A DNA stretch of 61,686 bases. Origin: Chlamydiota bacterium. Lineage in GTDB: Bacteria > Auribacterota > JACPWU01. The first letter of the stretch is position 1. Every line of letters begins with the position of its first letter. The notes beneath the pieces were generated by a model. The model made no database searches. It was not told the DNA's origin and saw only the letters and a program-made list of their open reading frames with translations. The stretch is from NCBI GenBank assembly GCA_016178055.1, contig JACOUC010000047.1:1-61686 (forward strand), written 5' to 3'. Shown here piece by piece: positions 15,809 through 24,878 of the stretch. A program made the position numbers and the translations under genes.

Positions 15809-16193
15809 ACTTAAATACGCGATTAGTAAATTTGGGAAAGCTGTTACACGATTGAAAGAAGGAGCCCGCCGATCCAGAGATGATCTTGATAAGGACGGAG
15901 TCATTCAACGGTTTGAATTCACATTCGAACTGCTTTGGAAAAGTTTGAAAATGTTTCTCGAAGATCAGGGAATACTATGTAAAACGCCTAAAGAATGTCT
16001 TCAAGCTTCATATCGTGTTCAAATGATCCAGGATGAGCAAATCTTTTTGAATATGCTTGTGGATAGAAATAAAACTTCCCATATCTACGACAATGAAGAA
16101 TCAGAAAAGATTTTTCAGAAAATACGTGACAGCTATATTCCAGTCCTTGATCATGTCCTAGCAAAACTAGAATCTTCCCTAAAAAATTCGTAG
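15798..16193 (+). CDS. HEPN-type nucleotidyltransferase-partner protein (HI0074 family)
   Basis: 131 residues, all helical. The segment RFEFTFELLWKSLKMFLEDQG is typical of the HI0074 substrate-binding family, and RNKTSHIYD near residue 93 is the R-x4-H RNase motif of HEPN toxins. The pair with the preceding MNT gene is best read as a HEPN/MNT toxin-antitoxin module. The toxin activity is inference from the motif. Confidence 0.85.
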   Translation: MKDELKYAISKFGKAVTRLKEGARRSRDDLDKDGVIQRFEFTFELLWKSLKMFLEDQGILCKTPKECLQASYRVQMIQDEQIFLNMLVDRNKTSHIYDNEESEKIFQKIRDSYIPVLDHVLAKLESSLKNS

Positions 16194-16232
16194 CAATTCT
16201 CCTCTCAACGTACTTGTGCCTTGAGAAACGCA

Positions 16233-16361
16233 TCACATACTCGTCTCGCGAATATGGGCAAAGCGTGCAATCAAGTTGTAACCATCACTCAAGTGTTCAA
16301 GATAGGTTTTAACCGGAGGAATTCTCCTATTTTCAGAGTTAATTCCCCCCGCACTTCTCAT
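16233..16361 (-). other. Short open frame, possible gene remnant
   Basis: 42 codons reading RSAGGINSENRRIPPVKTYL ... GYNLIARFAHIRETSM. It reads like real protein rather than noise, but there is no RBS and I cannot name a family. It may be the remnant of a larger gene next to the HEPN/MNT pair. Confidence 0.3.
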
Positions 16362-16391
16362 TGACAATCACAGCTTCATTTCTTACTTATC

Positions 16392-17105
16392 TTATTTTAT
16401 AAAAAGTCTGGCTTTGATCGCAGCTCGAAAATATTGGCAGGCATGTTTGAAAAATTTTGTCTTTGAATGCCCTCCTAAACGCCGAGGGTAATGAACGGGA
16501 ATTTCAAGAACCGACCAGCCCTTTTTTTTGGCTGTCTGATGAAACCGAATCGCAAAGTCACCATACCCTGTAAATATTGTTTCGAGCTCTAACGAGAGAA
16601 GATCACTTCTCCTGACCAGTAAAAATCCACTTAAAATATCGGTGACTCGAAGGCCCAAAATTTTCCGACAGATAAAATTGAAAAAACGACTTCCTAAATA
16701 GCGCAGAGGGGCCTTTTCCATCCCCCCTCCACGGATAAATCGAGAGCCATTGACCACTTGAGCCCGCTCAAGTGAAGCAAGAAAGCGCGGAATATCCAAA
16801 GGGGAATGGTTAAAATCCGTATCCATCATTAAAATAAGGTTTTTTGATGAAGCAAGAATCCCTTCCTTGACAGAAGCCCCTAAACTGGGAGTTTCTTTAC
16901 GTTGAATAACCTTCACAAAAGGTTTTTCTGCAAAAGATTTTTTGACAGCTTGAGCGGTTCCATCTGGACTTGAATCATCGACCACAATAATTTCTAAATC
17001 TAAAACCATTGAGGAAAGAACCTCTATAATCTTTTGAATCAATCGAGCGATTGTTTCACGCTCATTATAAGTCGGCAAAATAATTGAAAGACCTTCTTTC
17101 ATCAT
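16392..17105 (-). CDS. Family 2 glycosyltransferase, polyprenol-phosphate type
   Basis: About 238 residues from the ATG at 17105, two bases after the stop of the upstream gene. GT-A fold: SIILPTYNERETIARLI at the N-terminus, the DDSSPDGTA nucleotide site near residue 45, and MMDTDFNHSP near 95. The size and motifs fit DPM1-like enzymes that load a sugar on a lipid phosphate. No C-terminal membrane helices are seen. The co-transcribed aminotransferase suggests a role in making a surface sugar. Confidence 0.85.
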   Translation of the reverse strand: MMKEGLSIILPTYNERETIARLIQKIIEVLSSMVLDLEIIVVDDSSPDGTAQAVKKSFAEKPFVKVIQRKETPSLGASVKEGILASSKNLILMMDTDFNHSPLDIPRFLASLERAQVVNGSRFIRGGGMEKAPLRYLGSRFFNFICRKILGLRVTDILSGFLLVRRSDLLSLELETIFTGYGDFAIRFHQTAKKKGWSVLEIPVHYPRRLGGHSKTKFFKHACQYFRAAIKARLFIK

Positions 17106-17107
17106 GC

Positions 17108-18220
17108 TCAAAGGATTTGAATCTCCTGAATGGTTTGAACCACGTATTCAATATCTTCGCGAGTCAAACGGGTTGATGAGGGAAGATTAAGACCCTTACG
17201 TGATAAATCCTCCGCTATCGGGAAAGACTCTTTCGCCCGATAAAGAGGAAGCTCATGCATCGGAACAAAAAAAGGACGGGTATCTACCCCTCGTTCTTTC
17301 AACGCTTGAATCAGCTCGTCGCGACTCATTCCAAATTCTCTCTCAACAAGAATACTGATCATCCAGTATACAGGCTGAGCCCATTTTTCCTGAGGGAAAA
17401 GTGTGATCCCCCGAATATTTTGAAGGAGTTCTCTATAAATCCTAGCATTTTCTTTTCGAACTTGAAGAAATTTTTCAATTTTTTCTAATTGGGCAACGCC
17501 CACCGCCGCTTGAAGATTGGTTAAACGATAATTGTATCCCATTTCAGAGTGCCAGTACCGCCGCTTAGAATCCATCGCATGATCTCTTAAAAGCCGCATA
17601 TGCTGGTCTAATCTAGCATCCCGGGTTACCACCATGCCGCCTTCTCCCGTCGTAATCACCTTGTTTCCATAGAAACTAAAGCATCCCAAAACACTCAAGG
17701 ATCCAACCCTTTTCCCTTCATAAAATGCACCATGGGCCTCAGCAGCATCTTCAATAATAGGAATCCCCTTTGATTTTGCCAAATCCAAAATAGGAGTCAT
17801 CCGTGCTGGATGCCCGTAAAGATGAACCACAATGATTGCCTTGGTTCGAGAGGAAAGCTTGGATTTAATCTTTTCTGGATCCATATTCCAAGTGATTAAT
17901 TCCGAATCCACAAAGACGGGATTCGCCCCTACATAGCGAATCGCATTGGCGGTCGCAACAAAAGTAAGGGTCGGGCAAATGACCTCATCGCCTGGTCCTA
18001 CTCCAAGGGCCAGAAGTGACAAGTGAAGTGCAACCGTTCCATTCGAACAAGAAACACCAAAAGGAGTGTCACAAAATCGGCTAAACCCTTCCTCAAATTG
18101 ATTCACATAGGAACCGATTGAAGAAATCCATCCAGATTGAATACAGTCCGTTACCTTCTCAAGTTCTTCTTTTCCTAAATCAGGCTCTGCCACTGGAATC
18201 ATTTTTTTAACCGTATTCAT
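17108..18220 (-). CDS. DegT/DnrJ/EryC1/StrS family aminotransferase
   Basis: 370 residues from the ATG at 18220, which has AGGA eight bases upstream. PLP enzymes of this family aminate nucleotide-linked keto-sugars. Seen: SNGTVALHLSLLALGVGPGDEVI, the PLP Asp in IIEDAAEAHGAFYEG, and the PLP lysine in FSFYGNKVITTGEGGM. Together with the GT2 gene it points to surface glycan synthesis. Exact substrate unknown. Confidence 0.88.
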   Translation of the reverse strand: MNTVKKMIPVAEPDLGKEELEKVTDCIQSGWISSIGSYVNQFEEGFSRFCDTPFGVSCSNGTVALHLSLLALGVGPGDEVICPTLTFVATANAIRYVGANPVFVDSELITWNMDPEKIKSKLSSRTKAIIVVHLYGHPARMTPILDLAKSKGIPIIEDAAEAHGAFYEGKRVGSLSVLGCFSFYGNKVITTGEGGMVVTRDARLDQHMRLLRDHAMDSKRRYWHSEMGYNYRLTNLQAAVGVAQLEKIEKFLQVRKENARIYRELLQNIRGITLFPQEKWAQPVYWMISILVEREFGMSRDELIQALKERGVDTRPFFVPMHELPLYRAKESFPIAEDLSRKGLNLPSSTRLTREDIEYVVQTIQEIQIL

Positions 18221-18251
18221 AGCGCAAAATCCTATCAAATTTATTGCCATT

Positions 18252-18430
18252 CAGATATGAAAATGAGTCCACGGTCAACAGTCCACGGTCCATAGAAATA
18301 AATGCTTCCTTTAAAACTATCGACTGTTGACTGCCCGCCTTGCCCGACTTTGCTCGTCAGGGCGAGTCGCCGCCTTTGGCGAGCCTCGCCCTTTGGCGGG
18401 AGGCTGGGTCGACTATGGACTCTTTTCATC
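18252..18430. repeat. Palindromic intergenic repeat (gtccacggtc / gactatggac words)
   Basis: The spacer starts with gagtccacggtcaacagtccacggtccatag and ends with gtcgactatggactc, which partly pair. Between them is a GC-rich run with gcgag/ctcgc hairpins. No gene is seen. Confidence 0.5.
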
Positions 18431-18438
18431 CACCCATT

Positions 18439-20145
18439 TCAAGCCGCCCTTGACGAAAGTTCAAAAGTGAATGTGCTTCCTTCTCCTACCTCACTTTGAA
18501 CAGAGATCCGTCCGGAGTGGCTTTCCACAATCCTTTGAACAATGGCCAGCCCCAGTCCTGTTCCTCCTCGCCTTGCCGTAAAAAAAGGTTGAAAAAGTTT
18601 ATTGATATATTCCGGGGGAATACCCACACCTGTATCTTGAAATTGAATTCGTATTTTATCTTCCACTTGATGAATCGAAACCGTTAAAGTCCCACCCCTA
18701 GGCATCGCCTGAATCGCATTCAGAACAATATTTAAAAAAGCTTGAGAAATAAGCGCCCGATCGACCTGGACTTTATCAACCTCTTTTGCAAAGTGCGTCT
18801 CTACTTTAATGCGTTGCTGAGCTAAACGAAATCTTAAAAAAGCAAGGGTTTCATCCAAACAAATTCTTAAATCCGTCTGTTCCAAAAACATTTCTCCGGG
18901 CCGCCCTATCGAAAGCGCTTGATCGACAATCCTTTCCATATGACGAATTTTTTCACCTACAACCTCAATATCCTTTCGAAGGATGGGAGAAACACTTCCT
19001 TCCGTATTATTTTGTATCGATTGAATCAACATCTTGATCACCGTCAGGGGATTTCGAATTTCATGAGCAATTTCAGCGGCCACCTCACCTAAAATCGCGA
19101 GCCTTTCCTGCTGCCTTAAATGTTCCTCCGCTTGAATCGTATGACCGTAAAGCCTTGCATTTTCAATGGCCATGGCCGCTAGACTCGCCAAAGCAGACAA
19201 AACATCAACCTCCTCCTGGCTATAATGACGTAACTGACTGCTATAGACATTCAAAATTCCGATCACTTTCCTTTGAAAAATCATCGGGACAGAAAGGAGC
19301 GAACACAAACCCTCTTCCTGGGCTATTTCTGGATATCGATAAACACTACTGCTCTTCACATCAAAGACTTGAAGGTCTTGACGCTTGAGAACCACTTGTC
19401 CCAACAAACTTTGCCGAACGGGTAAATTGGGTTTTCGAATATAGCGTTCGGACCCTCCATACACACTTCGAATGACCAATTCTTCTTTTTTTTCATCGAG
19501 CAACATTAAGGAACAAATTTTGGTCTCGGTTAATTTAGCTGCTTCCTCTGTCACCCTGTTTAAAACTTCTTCTATCTCAATACTTGAAATAATGGTCTGT
19601 CCCATATTAAAAAGAGAAGAAAGCTTCTGAGCCTGCTTGAGGGTATCTGAAAAGAGTCTCACATTTTGAATCATCTGTGCTGAATGCGCAGCCAAATTAG
19701 ATAAAAGCTCCAAATCCATTCGAGTAAATGCATTTTGGCGAGTACTATTTACATTAATAACTCCAATCACCTTTGCTTTAAGAACCAGAGGAACAGCCAG
19801 CTCTGAACGAATCTTCTTATCAACTTGGACGTATTTAGGCTCCCTCTTGACATCTGACACCAAAAGCGGACGCCCGATCTTGGCCACCCAGCCCGTAACC
19901 CCCTCTCCCACCTTTAAACCCAAGGAACGAATCTTATTTCGGCTGATATTCTGAGCAACCTCCACCTTCAAAAAACGCGTCTTGGGTTCAATTAAAAGAA
20001 TTGAACCACTGGTCGCTTTCATCATCCTCACCGTTTCCTTCAAAAGGGATTTCAAAACCTTTCTCGGTTCTTGAGTGGACGTAATAATACGGTTAATCCC
20101 ATAAAGCCATTTTAATTTTTGTAATTCACGTGTTTTTTTAGGCAT
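18439..20145 (-). CDS. Soluble sensor histidine kinase with two GAF domains
   Basis: 568 residues, no membrane segment. Two GAF domains (about 25-160 and 180-330) are followed by a HisKA domain with the phosphorylated His in EIAHEIRNPLTVIK near residue 360. The ATPase domain has ALISQAFLNIVLNAIQAMP, DTGVGIPPEYINKLFQPFF and GTGLGLAIV. It should sense a cytoplasmic signal or partner. No response regulator is adjacent, so it is an orphan kinase. A palindromic repeat (20178-20302) lies at its 5' side. Confidence 0.92.
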   Translation of the reverse strand: MPKKTRELQKLKWLYGINRIITSTQEPRKVLKSLLKETVRMMKATSGSILLIEPKTRFLKVEVAQNISRNKIRSLGLKVGEGVTGWVAKIGRPLLVSDVKREPKYVQVDKKIRSELAVPLVLKAKVIGVINVNSTRQNAFTRMDLELLSNLAAHSAQMIQNVRLFSDTLKQAQKLSSLFNMGQTIISSIEIEEVLNRVTEEAAKLTETKICSLMLLDEKKEELVIRSVYGGSERYIRKPNLPVRQSLLGQVVLKRQDLQVFDVKSSSVYRYPEIAQEEGLCSLLSVPMIFQRKVIGILNVYSSQLRHYSQEEVDVLSALASLAAMAIENARLYGHTIQAEEHLRQQERLAILGEVAAEIAHEIRNPLTVIKMLIQSIQNNTEGSVSPILRKDIEVVGEKIRHMERIVDQALSIGRPGEMFLEQTDLRICLDETLAFLRFRLAQQRIKVETHFAKEVDKVQVDRALISQAFLNIVLNAIQAMPRGGTLTVSIHQVEDKIRIQFQDTGVGIPPEYINKLFQPFFTARRGGTGLGLAIVQRIVESHSGRISVQSEVGEGSTFTFELSSRAA

Positions 20146-20177
20146 ATTATTAAAATCCCTAACATACTTATTTCTAG

Positions 20178-20302
20178 AGACCTCTCAAAAAGGTCCCAGA
20201 GCGAAGAGCGCCGGCAAGCGACTGCGCAGGCGTACTTTTTGTCGTACGCCGACAAAGAAGCGCAGCGGGAAACGTTGTCAGATGGGCCTTTTTCAGAGGT
20301 CT
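20178..20302. repeat. Family A palindromic repeat, copy 1
   Basis: 125 bp. Ends agacctct and agaggtct pair. Inside: caaaaaggtcc against ggcctttttc and the hairpin ggcgtac/gtacgcc. It begins exactly at the stop codon of the second deformylase gene. Copies 2 and 3 are at 20846 and 24752. Confidence 0.85.
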
Positions 20303-20808
20303 TAATGTAAAAAACTCTTTCTTCGAAAAATATCTGTTTTAAGGGATGAAACCCGATCCAAAAATAAAAGCCCCTCTAAATGATCCACCTCATGCTGAAA
20401 AACAATGGCCTCAAAACCTTCTGCCTGAATCTCGATTTTCTCTCCTTGAGGAGTGAGGCCTTCAACCAAAACTTCCTGATATCTCAAAACATTTCCGGTG
20501 TAATCCGTCACACTTAAACATCCTTCTCGACTTACTTGAGGAAGATGTTTCTCAAGAATCTTTGGATTTAAAAGAACCTGAAGCCCATGTCCTTTGACGG
20601 GTTTACGATAACGACGAACATCAACAACAATGACCTGAACAAGACGTCCTACCTGAGAAGCCGCAAGGCCCACACAACCTGGATAATACTCCATCGTCTC
20701 AACTAAGTCATGAATCAAAGGGCCCCAATGATGAAAAGGGGGTAATACAGGAAGAGATTTCTGGTTAAGAACTGGATCAGGTAAGTGAAGAACCGGAAGA
20801 ATAGCCAT
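20302..20808 (-). CDS. Second peptide deformylase-like protein
   Basis: 168 residues. Motif 2 (REGCLSVTDYTG) and motif 3 (QHEVDHLEG) are intact, so the metal site should be complete. Motif 1 is altered: GCVGLAASQVG, with Ser in place of the usual Pro. The gene is flanked on both sides by family A repeats (copies 1 and 2), unlike the main def gene. It may deformylate other substrates or serve as a backup enzyme; that is inference. Confidence 0.85.
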   Translation of the reverse strand: MAILPVLHLPDPVLNQKSLPVLPPFHHWGPLIHDLVETMEYYPGCVGLAASQVGRLVQVIVVDVRRYRKPVKGHGLQVLLNPKILEKHLPQVSREGCLSVTDYTGNVLRYQEVLVEGLTPQGEKIEIQAEGFEAIVFQHEVDHLEGLLFLDRVSSLKTDIFRRKSFLH

Positions 20809-20845
20809 AACTATGAAGTGAAACCTCGTAAAACTATTATTTTTA

Positions 20846-20973
20846 GAGACCTCTCAAAAAGGTCCCAGAGCGAAGAGCGCCCGCAAGCGACTGCGGAGGC
20901 GTACTTTTTCCCGTACGCCGCACAAAGGAGCGTAGCGGGAAACGTTGTCAGATGGGCCTTTTTGAGAGGTCTC
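20846..20973. repeat. Family A palindromic repeat, copy 2
   Basis: 128 bp. The 17-bp outer stem (starting gagacctctcaaaaagg) is perfect. It overlaps the last two bases of the ACT-protein stop codon. About 90 percent identical to copy 1. Confidence 0.85.
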
Positions 20974-21517
20974 ATAAAGTGAGAGTTTCAATGGGATGAA
21001 GGGTTATCTTAATAGAAAGATTTTTACCTAATACTTCTAAATCTTTTTTGAGAGAGTCTTGATCTAATCCTGACGGAAGTTCGACCTCAAGCACCATCAT
21101 ATAGAGAGAGGCACCTTTCTCATCAACCCTTTTCGTATTGACATCGGTAATATTGACGTTCTTTTCAGCCAAAAGATGTGTCACCTTATAAACAATCCCA
21201 GGCTGATCCGCCCCATAAACACTGATCATATGAGAGGGAAGAGATACAGAACTCTTTTCTAAAATCATTCTTTTTAAAACGACCTCTAAACCCAGAGTCT
21301 TTCTTACTTTATCAAAATGCTTATCTAATAAACTAAGATCGAGTTCTGGAGGCATCTCTACAACCAGAATCATTGCAAACTCGCCTTCTAAAAGGGTCAT
21401 ACTTGAATCCTCGAGATTACAACCCGCCTCAAAAAGGACTTGAGTCACCCCGGCCACAATTCCGCATCTGTCATTTCCAATGGCTGTAATCACCAAACTA
21501 TTTTGCCGTGTCTTCAT
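20972..21517 (-). CDS. ACT-domain protein, GcvR-like
   Basis: 181 residues from the ATG at 21517, which has GGAG eight bases upstream. Two ACT domains: NSLVITAIGNDRCGIVAGVT at the N-terminus and HMISVYGADQPGIVYKVTHLL near residue 95. This is the layout of glycine-cleavage regulator GcvR-type proteins that sense an amino acid. No glycine-cleavage genes are near, so the target is unknown. Confidence 0.8.
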   Translation of the reverse strand: MKTRQNSLVITAIGNDRCGIVAGVTQVLFEAGCNLEDSSMTLLEGEFAMILVVEMPPELDLSLLDKHFDKVRKTLGLEVVLKRMILEKSSVSLPSHMISVYGADQPGIVYKVTHLLAEKNVNITDVNTKRVDEKGASLYMMVLEVELPSGLDQDSLKKDLEVLGKNLSIKITLHPIETLTL

Positions 21518-21637
21518 CAAAAAACTCTCCATCAATAGATTGAATATTTATTCTCTTTAAAGTTACCTCTTATCCCTGATCACTTACAACTTATTTTTTA
21601 GCACGAAAATTTAAAAAACACGATATACTAGCTTTAT

Positions 21638-21988
21638 ATGAGTGATACCCAAAAGTTAACCCAAAAAAAATGCCAACCTTGTAGTGGCCAAACGCCTCTT
21701 TTATCCCCTGAACAGGTTAGAATTTATTTCTCTCAACTTTCAGGATGGGAAATGACCTCTGATGGAAAAGGACTCATCAAAAATCTTAAAGCGAAAGATT
21801 TTCAAACTGTTTTAACCCTCGTCAACAAAATGGGTGCTTGTGCTGAGGAAGAAAATCATCATCCCAATCTTTATATCCATCATTACCGGAACCTCAGAAT
21901 CGAACTTTCGACACATGCCATTGATGGCCTCTCAGAAAATGATTTCATCCTGGCCGCTAAAATCGACAAAATCATAGCATCAATTTAA
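21638..21988 (+). CDS. 4a-hydroxytetrahydrobiopterin dehydratase (PhhB/PCD family)
   Basis: 116 residues. The active-site histidines are in EEENHHPNLYIHHY, followed by THAIDGLSENDFILAAKIDKI, a clear pterin-4a-carbinolamine dehydratase end. An N-terminal extension with CQPC precedes the domain. No aromatic hydroxylase is in the window; free-standing members may instead serve in molybdopterin or folate side reactions. Confidence 0.88.
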   Translation: MSDTQKLTQKKCQPCSGQTPLLSPEQVRIYFSQLSGWEMTSDGKGLIKNLKAKDFQTVLTLVNKMGACAEEENHHPNLYIHHYRNLRIELSTHAIDGLSENDFILAAKIDKIIASI

Positions 21989-22013
21989 AAAGTGTCTTTT
22001 AACGAAATACGAA

Positions 22014-22292
22014 TTACGAACGACGAACACCGGTTTTTAACGAATGCCACTTCTTAAAAGCCTTTGGATCAAATTTCGAGATTTCTCCATGCAATGTCCA
22101 AGACAAAAAAATGACCAGTGTTGCATAGGAAAGTTCTCCTCGATGGGAATAATACATCTCGGCCATCATTCCCAATTTCTCATAAGATTTTTGCAGGGTT
22201 TCTAGCTGATCAATCTCTTTTTGACCTGATCCATAGAGTTCCAACACTTCTTTACAGCGATAGGGAAGGTTTTCCATAAGTCCCATTTTCAT
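22014..22292 (-). CDS. Hypothetical small protein
   Basis: 92 residues, mainly helical, with Tyr and Lys and a central hydrophobic stretch (LSYATLVIFLSWTLHGEI). No family recognised. It stands 23 bp after polX on the same strand, with word repeats (cacttttaacttttcacttttaa) in between, and is probably co-transcribed. Confidence 0.5.
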   Translation of the reverse strand: MKMGLMENLPYRCKEVLELYGSGQKEIDQLETLQKSYEKLGMMAEMYYSHRGELSYATLVIFLSWTLHGEISKFDPKAFKKWHSLKTGVRRS

Positions 22293-22315
22293 TTTTCACT
22301 TTTAACTTTTCACTT

Positions 22316-24058
22316 TTAATTATTTCTCCGCTTCTTTAAAAATTGCTCTATTTTTTTAACCGCCATTGTATTCACCACATCCTTGGCCTCAAGCCAACCT
22401 TTACGGGCAATTCCTACTCCCAAAGAAATCACATTCAATCCTTCTACACTATGAGCATCGGGATGAATACTCATCTTGACCCCCTTTGACTTTGCATAAG
22501 GACAAAGACGCCAATCTAAATCAAATCGATAAGGACTTGCATTCAGCTCCATCGCAACGCCTAAATCATGGGCAGCATCAATCACTTCATGTAAATTAAC
22601 CGCATAGGGCTCTCGTTCCAAAATGAGTCTTCCCGTCGGATGCCCTAGAAAGGTCACATATGGATTTTCCATGGCCTTAATGATTCTTTGGGTCATCTCC
22701 TTCTGGGACATTCCAAACCGGCTATGAACGGATGCAATGATAAAATCAAATCGGGGCCATATTGTTTCATCATAATCGACAGATCCATCGGCCAAAATAT
22801 CCGCCTCAATCCCTTTAAAAATCTGAATTTCCTTAAATTCCTCTCCTAACTCATCTAGCTCTTCCTGCTGCTTCTTAACTTGATCTTCTTTAAGACCCTT
22901 TGCATAAAAAGCCGCTTGGCTATGGTCTGAAATACCTACATATTCATAGCCTAAATTTACACAAGCTTGAATCATGTCTCTCAAAGACGCATTTCCATCA
23001 CTCCAAACACTATGAACATGAAAAACTCCCTTAATATCTTTTGCAGAGATTAATTTTGGAATTCTCCCCTGTTCAGAGGCTTCAATCTCCCCCTGATTTT
23101 CACGAAGTTCGGGTGGAATATAAGTTAATTTCAACGCCTCAAAAATTTCTTCTTCGTTTTTGCATTGAATGAGGGCTTCATCTTCCCTAAAAAGCCCATA
23201 TTCATTGAGTTTAAGTCCCATCTTTTTAGCGCGACTCCTCACCGAGGTATTGTGCTCCCGACTCCCTGTAAAATGATGCAGGGCATAGGGAAATTCAGCA
23301 TCTTTCACCACACGCAAATCAACATTGATACCAGATTTAAGAAGTACACTTGATTTTGTAATCCCTTTTGCAACAATCTGATTGACTTGAGAAAAACTTG
23401 TAAAAGAATCCATCAATCCATCGGCATCTTTTTCATGGGCACTGACCAAGATGTCAATATCTTTAATGATTTCTTTATGTCGGCGCAAACTCCCTGCAAT
23501 GCTCGAACGAATGATTCGTTTATCTTCTTTTAAAGCATTAAAAATGATTTGGGCTTGGGCATAGGCAACATCAAAACGATGACGCGATTCATTTTTTCTA
23601 ACAAATTCAATTCCCTGAAGAATTCTTTCTTCGGTCTTTTCTCCAAAACCTTCAAGCTCCCTTAATTGATGATCATGACAGGCCTTTTCTAATTGATTCA
23701 TATCCGTCAATTTTAACTTTTGATAAATCGTTTGAATCCTCTTAGGACCTAGACCTGGAATCATCAGCATTTCAAACAATCCTGAAGGAATTGATTTCTT
23801 GAGCTCCTCATAATAGGAGAGATGTCCTGTCCTTACCAATTCAGTAATTTTTTGGGAAAGGGCTTCTCCGATTCCTTTGAGCTCGCTTAATTTCCCTTCT
23901 TGAACCAGGGAGGTCAAATCACCTTCCCATCCTTCAATCACCCGAGCAGCATTGGCATAGGCCCTCGCCTTAAAAGGATTCTCTCCCTTCAATTCGAGAA
24001 GAACTCCAATTTCTTTCAAAATTTCACTCACTTTTTGCTTATCCATAGATTTTCTCAT
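22316..24058 (-). CDS. polX: DNA polymerase/3'-5' exonuclease PolX
   Basis: 580 residues, usual length. Bacterial PolX fills gaps in base-excision repair. Order: helix-hairpin-helix region (about 50-160), polymerase palm with GSLRRHKEIIKDIDILVS near residue 190, then the C-terminal PHP domain with HVHSVWSDGNASL near 345 and ISDHSQ. In the palm the usual Gly-Asp before the first catalytic pair reads Lys-Asp, but the aspartates remain. An ATG four codons in (24046) is an equally possible start. Confidence 0.95.
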   Translation of the reverse strand: MRKSMDKQKVSEILKEIGVLLELKGENPFKARAYANAARVIEGWEGDLTSLVQEGKLSELKGIGEALSQKITELVRTGHLSYYEELKKSIPSGLFEMLMIPGLGPKRIQTIYQKLKLTDMNQLEKACHDHQLRELEGFGEKTEERILQGIEFVRKNESRHRFDVAYAQAQIIFNALKEDKRIIRSSIAGSLRRHKEIIKDIDILVSAHEKDADGLMDSFTSFSQVNQIVAKGITKSSVLLKSGINVDLRVVKDAEFPYALHHFTGSREHNTSVRSRAKKMGLKLNEYGLFREDEALIQCKNEEEIFEALKLTYIPPELRENQGEIEASEQGRIPKLISAKDIKGVFHVHSVWSDGNASLRDMIQACVNLGYEYVGISDHSQAAFYAKGLKEDQVKKQQEELDELGEEFKEIQIFKGIEADILADGSVDYDETIWPRFDFIIASVHSRFGMSQKEMTQRIIKAMENPYVTFLGHPTGRLILEREPYAVNLHEVIDAAHDLGVAMELNASPYRFDLDWRLCPYAKSKGVKMSIHPDAHSVEGLNVISLGVGIARKGWLEAKDVVNTMAVKKIEQFLKKRRNN

Positions 24059-24144
24059 TTTATAATAATTATTCTATATTGTCTCTTGGGAAAAGGGCTT
24101 ATTTCTCTTGTTAAAGAATTCCCCTGTTTTAAATTGGCTGCTAC

Positions 24145-24241
24145 AGGTTCGGTCGGGCTAACAGATGAGTCACCTAACTGGGGATTTAGGGTGGTCATGA
24201 GCCGGACGTTTGAACTTACTTCATTTACAAAGGAAAAATAG
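24145..24241 (+). pseudogene. Possible C-terminal remnant of a formylglycine-enzyme-like gene
   Basis: Reads ATGSVGLTDESPNWGFRVVMSRTFE to a stop. SPNWGFRVV is the usual ending of FGE-sulfatase-type domains. Nothing of the rest of such a gene is visible upstream, which lies antisense to polX. Only a suggestion. Confidence 0.25.
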
Positions 24242-24310
24242 ATGTTAGAATGAACGATTATTTGTCTCAATTATCGTCATAACGAAAAAAATAAAACTGA
24301 AAGGAATTTT

Positions 24311-24688
24311 ATGAAAAAAATCCAACTCACAGGTATTGCAGTTTTGTCATTGTGTCTTCTTCATTCTGTTGCTTGGGCTGAAGAAGAAGGGACAGAAAAA
24401 AGCGAAAAATCCGAAACCCAGCAAAATGTAACCAAGGTTGTCACTTATCCTGTCAACGTCGTTCGGGAAACAGGAAAAGTTGCACTGGGGGTTGGAGAAA
24501 AGGTTCTCAACACAGCTGCTGATACCGCACAAACCACTGGACAAGTCTTGACGGGAGATGTCAAACAAGCTCCCAATATTGTGATGACCCCTGTTAAAGA
24601 TACCGCTGAAGGTTTGGTCGCAACAGCAACGGCAACCGCGTCTATCCCTTTAGAGGCAGCAAAAGATTCTGAGGAAGCAGCAAAGTAA
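24311..24688 (+). CDS. Exported small Thr/Ala/Val-rich protein
   Basis: 125 residues with a signal peptide (KKIQLTGIAVLSLCLLHSVAWA, cut before EEEG). The mature part is repetitive and amphipathic: VVTYPVNVVRETGKVALGVG, LNTAADTAQTTGQVL, GLVATATATASIPLEA. An AAAGGA RBS precedes the ATG. It has the look of a periplasmic or outer-membrane-associated helical protein. No family assigned. Confidence 0.65.
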   Translation: MKKIQLTGIAVLSLCLLHSVAWAEEEGTEKSEKSETQQNVTKVVTYPVNVVRETGKVALGVGEKVLNTAADTAQTTGQVLTGDVKQAPNIVMTPVKDTAEGLVATATATASIPLEAAKDSEEAAK

Positions 24689-24751
24689 TTGAAAAACAGG
24701 TGATTGGTTATTGGTGATCGAATACCGAAAACCTATGACCGATCACTTGAA

Positions 24752-24878
24752 CGGGCTGCTCAAAAAGGTCCCAGAGCTAAGAGCGTACACGAGTGAGCGC
24801 GCAGACGTACTTTTTCTCGTACGTCGCACAAAGGAATGAAGTGCGCAACTTTAGAATTTGGCCTTTTCCAGCAGCCCG
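24752..24878. repeat. Family A palindromic repeat, copy 3 (diverged)
   Basis: 127 bp. The outer stem is gggctgct/agcagccc instead of agacctct/agaggtct, and the inner hairpin is gacgtac/gtacgtc instead of ggcgtac/gtacgcc; every change is compensated on the opposite arm. It abuts the nadA stop codon at 24879. Confidence 0.8.
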
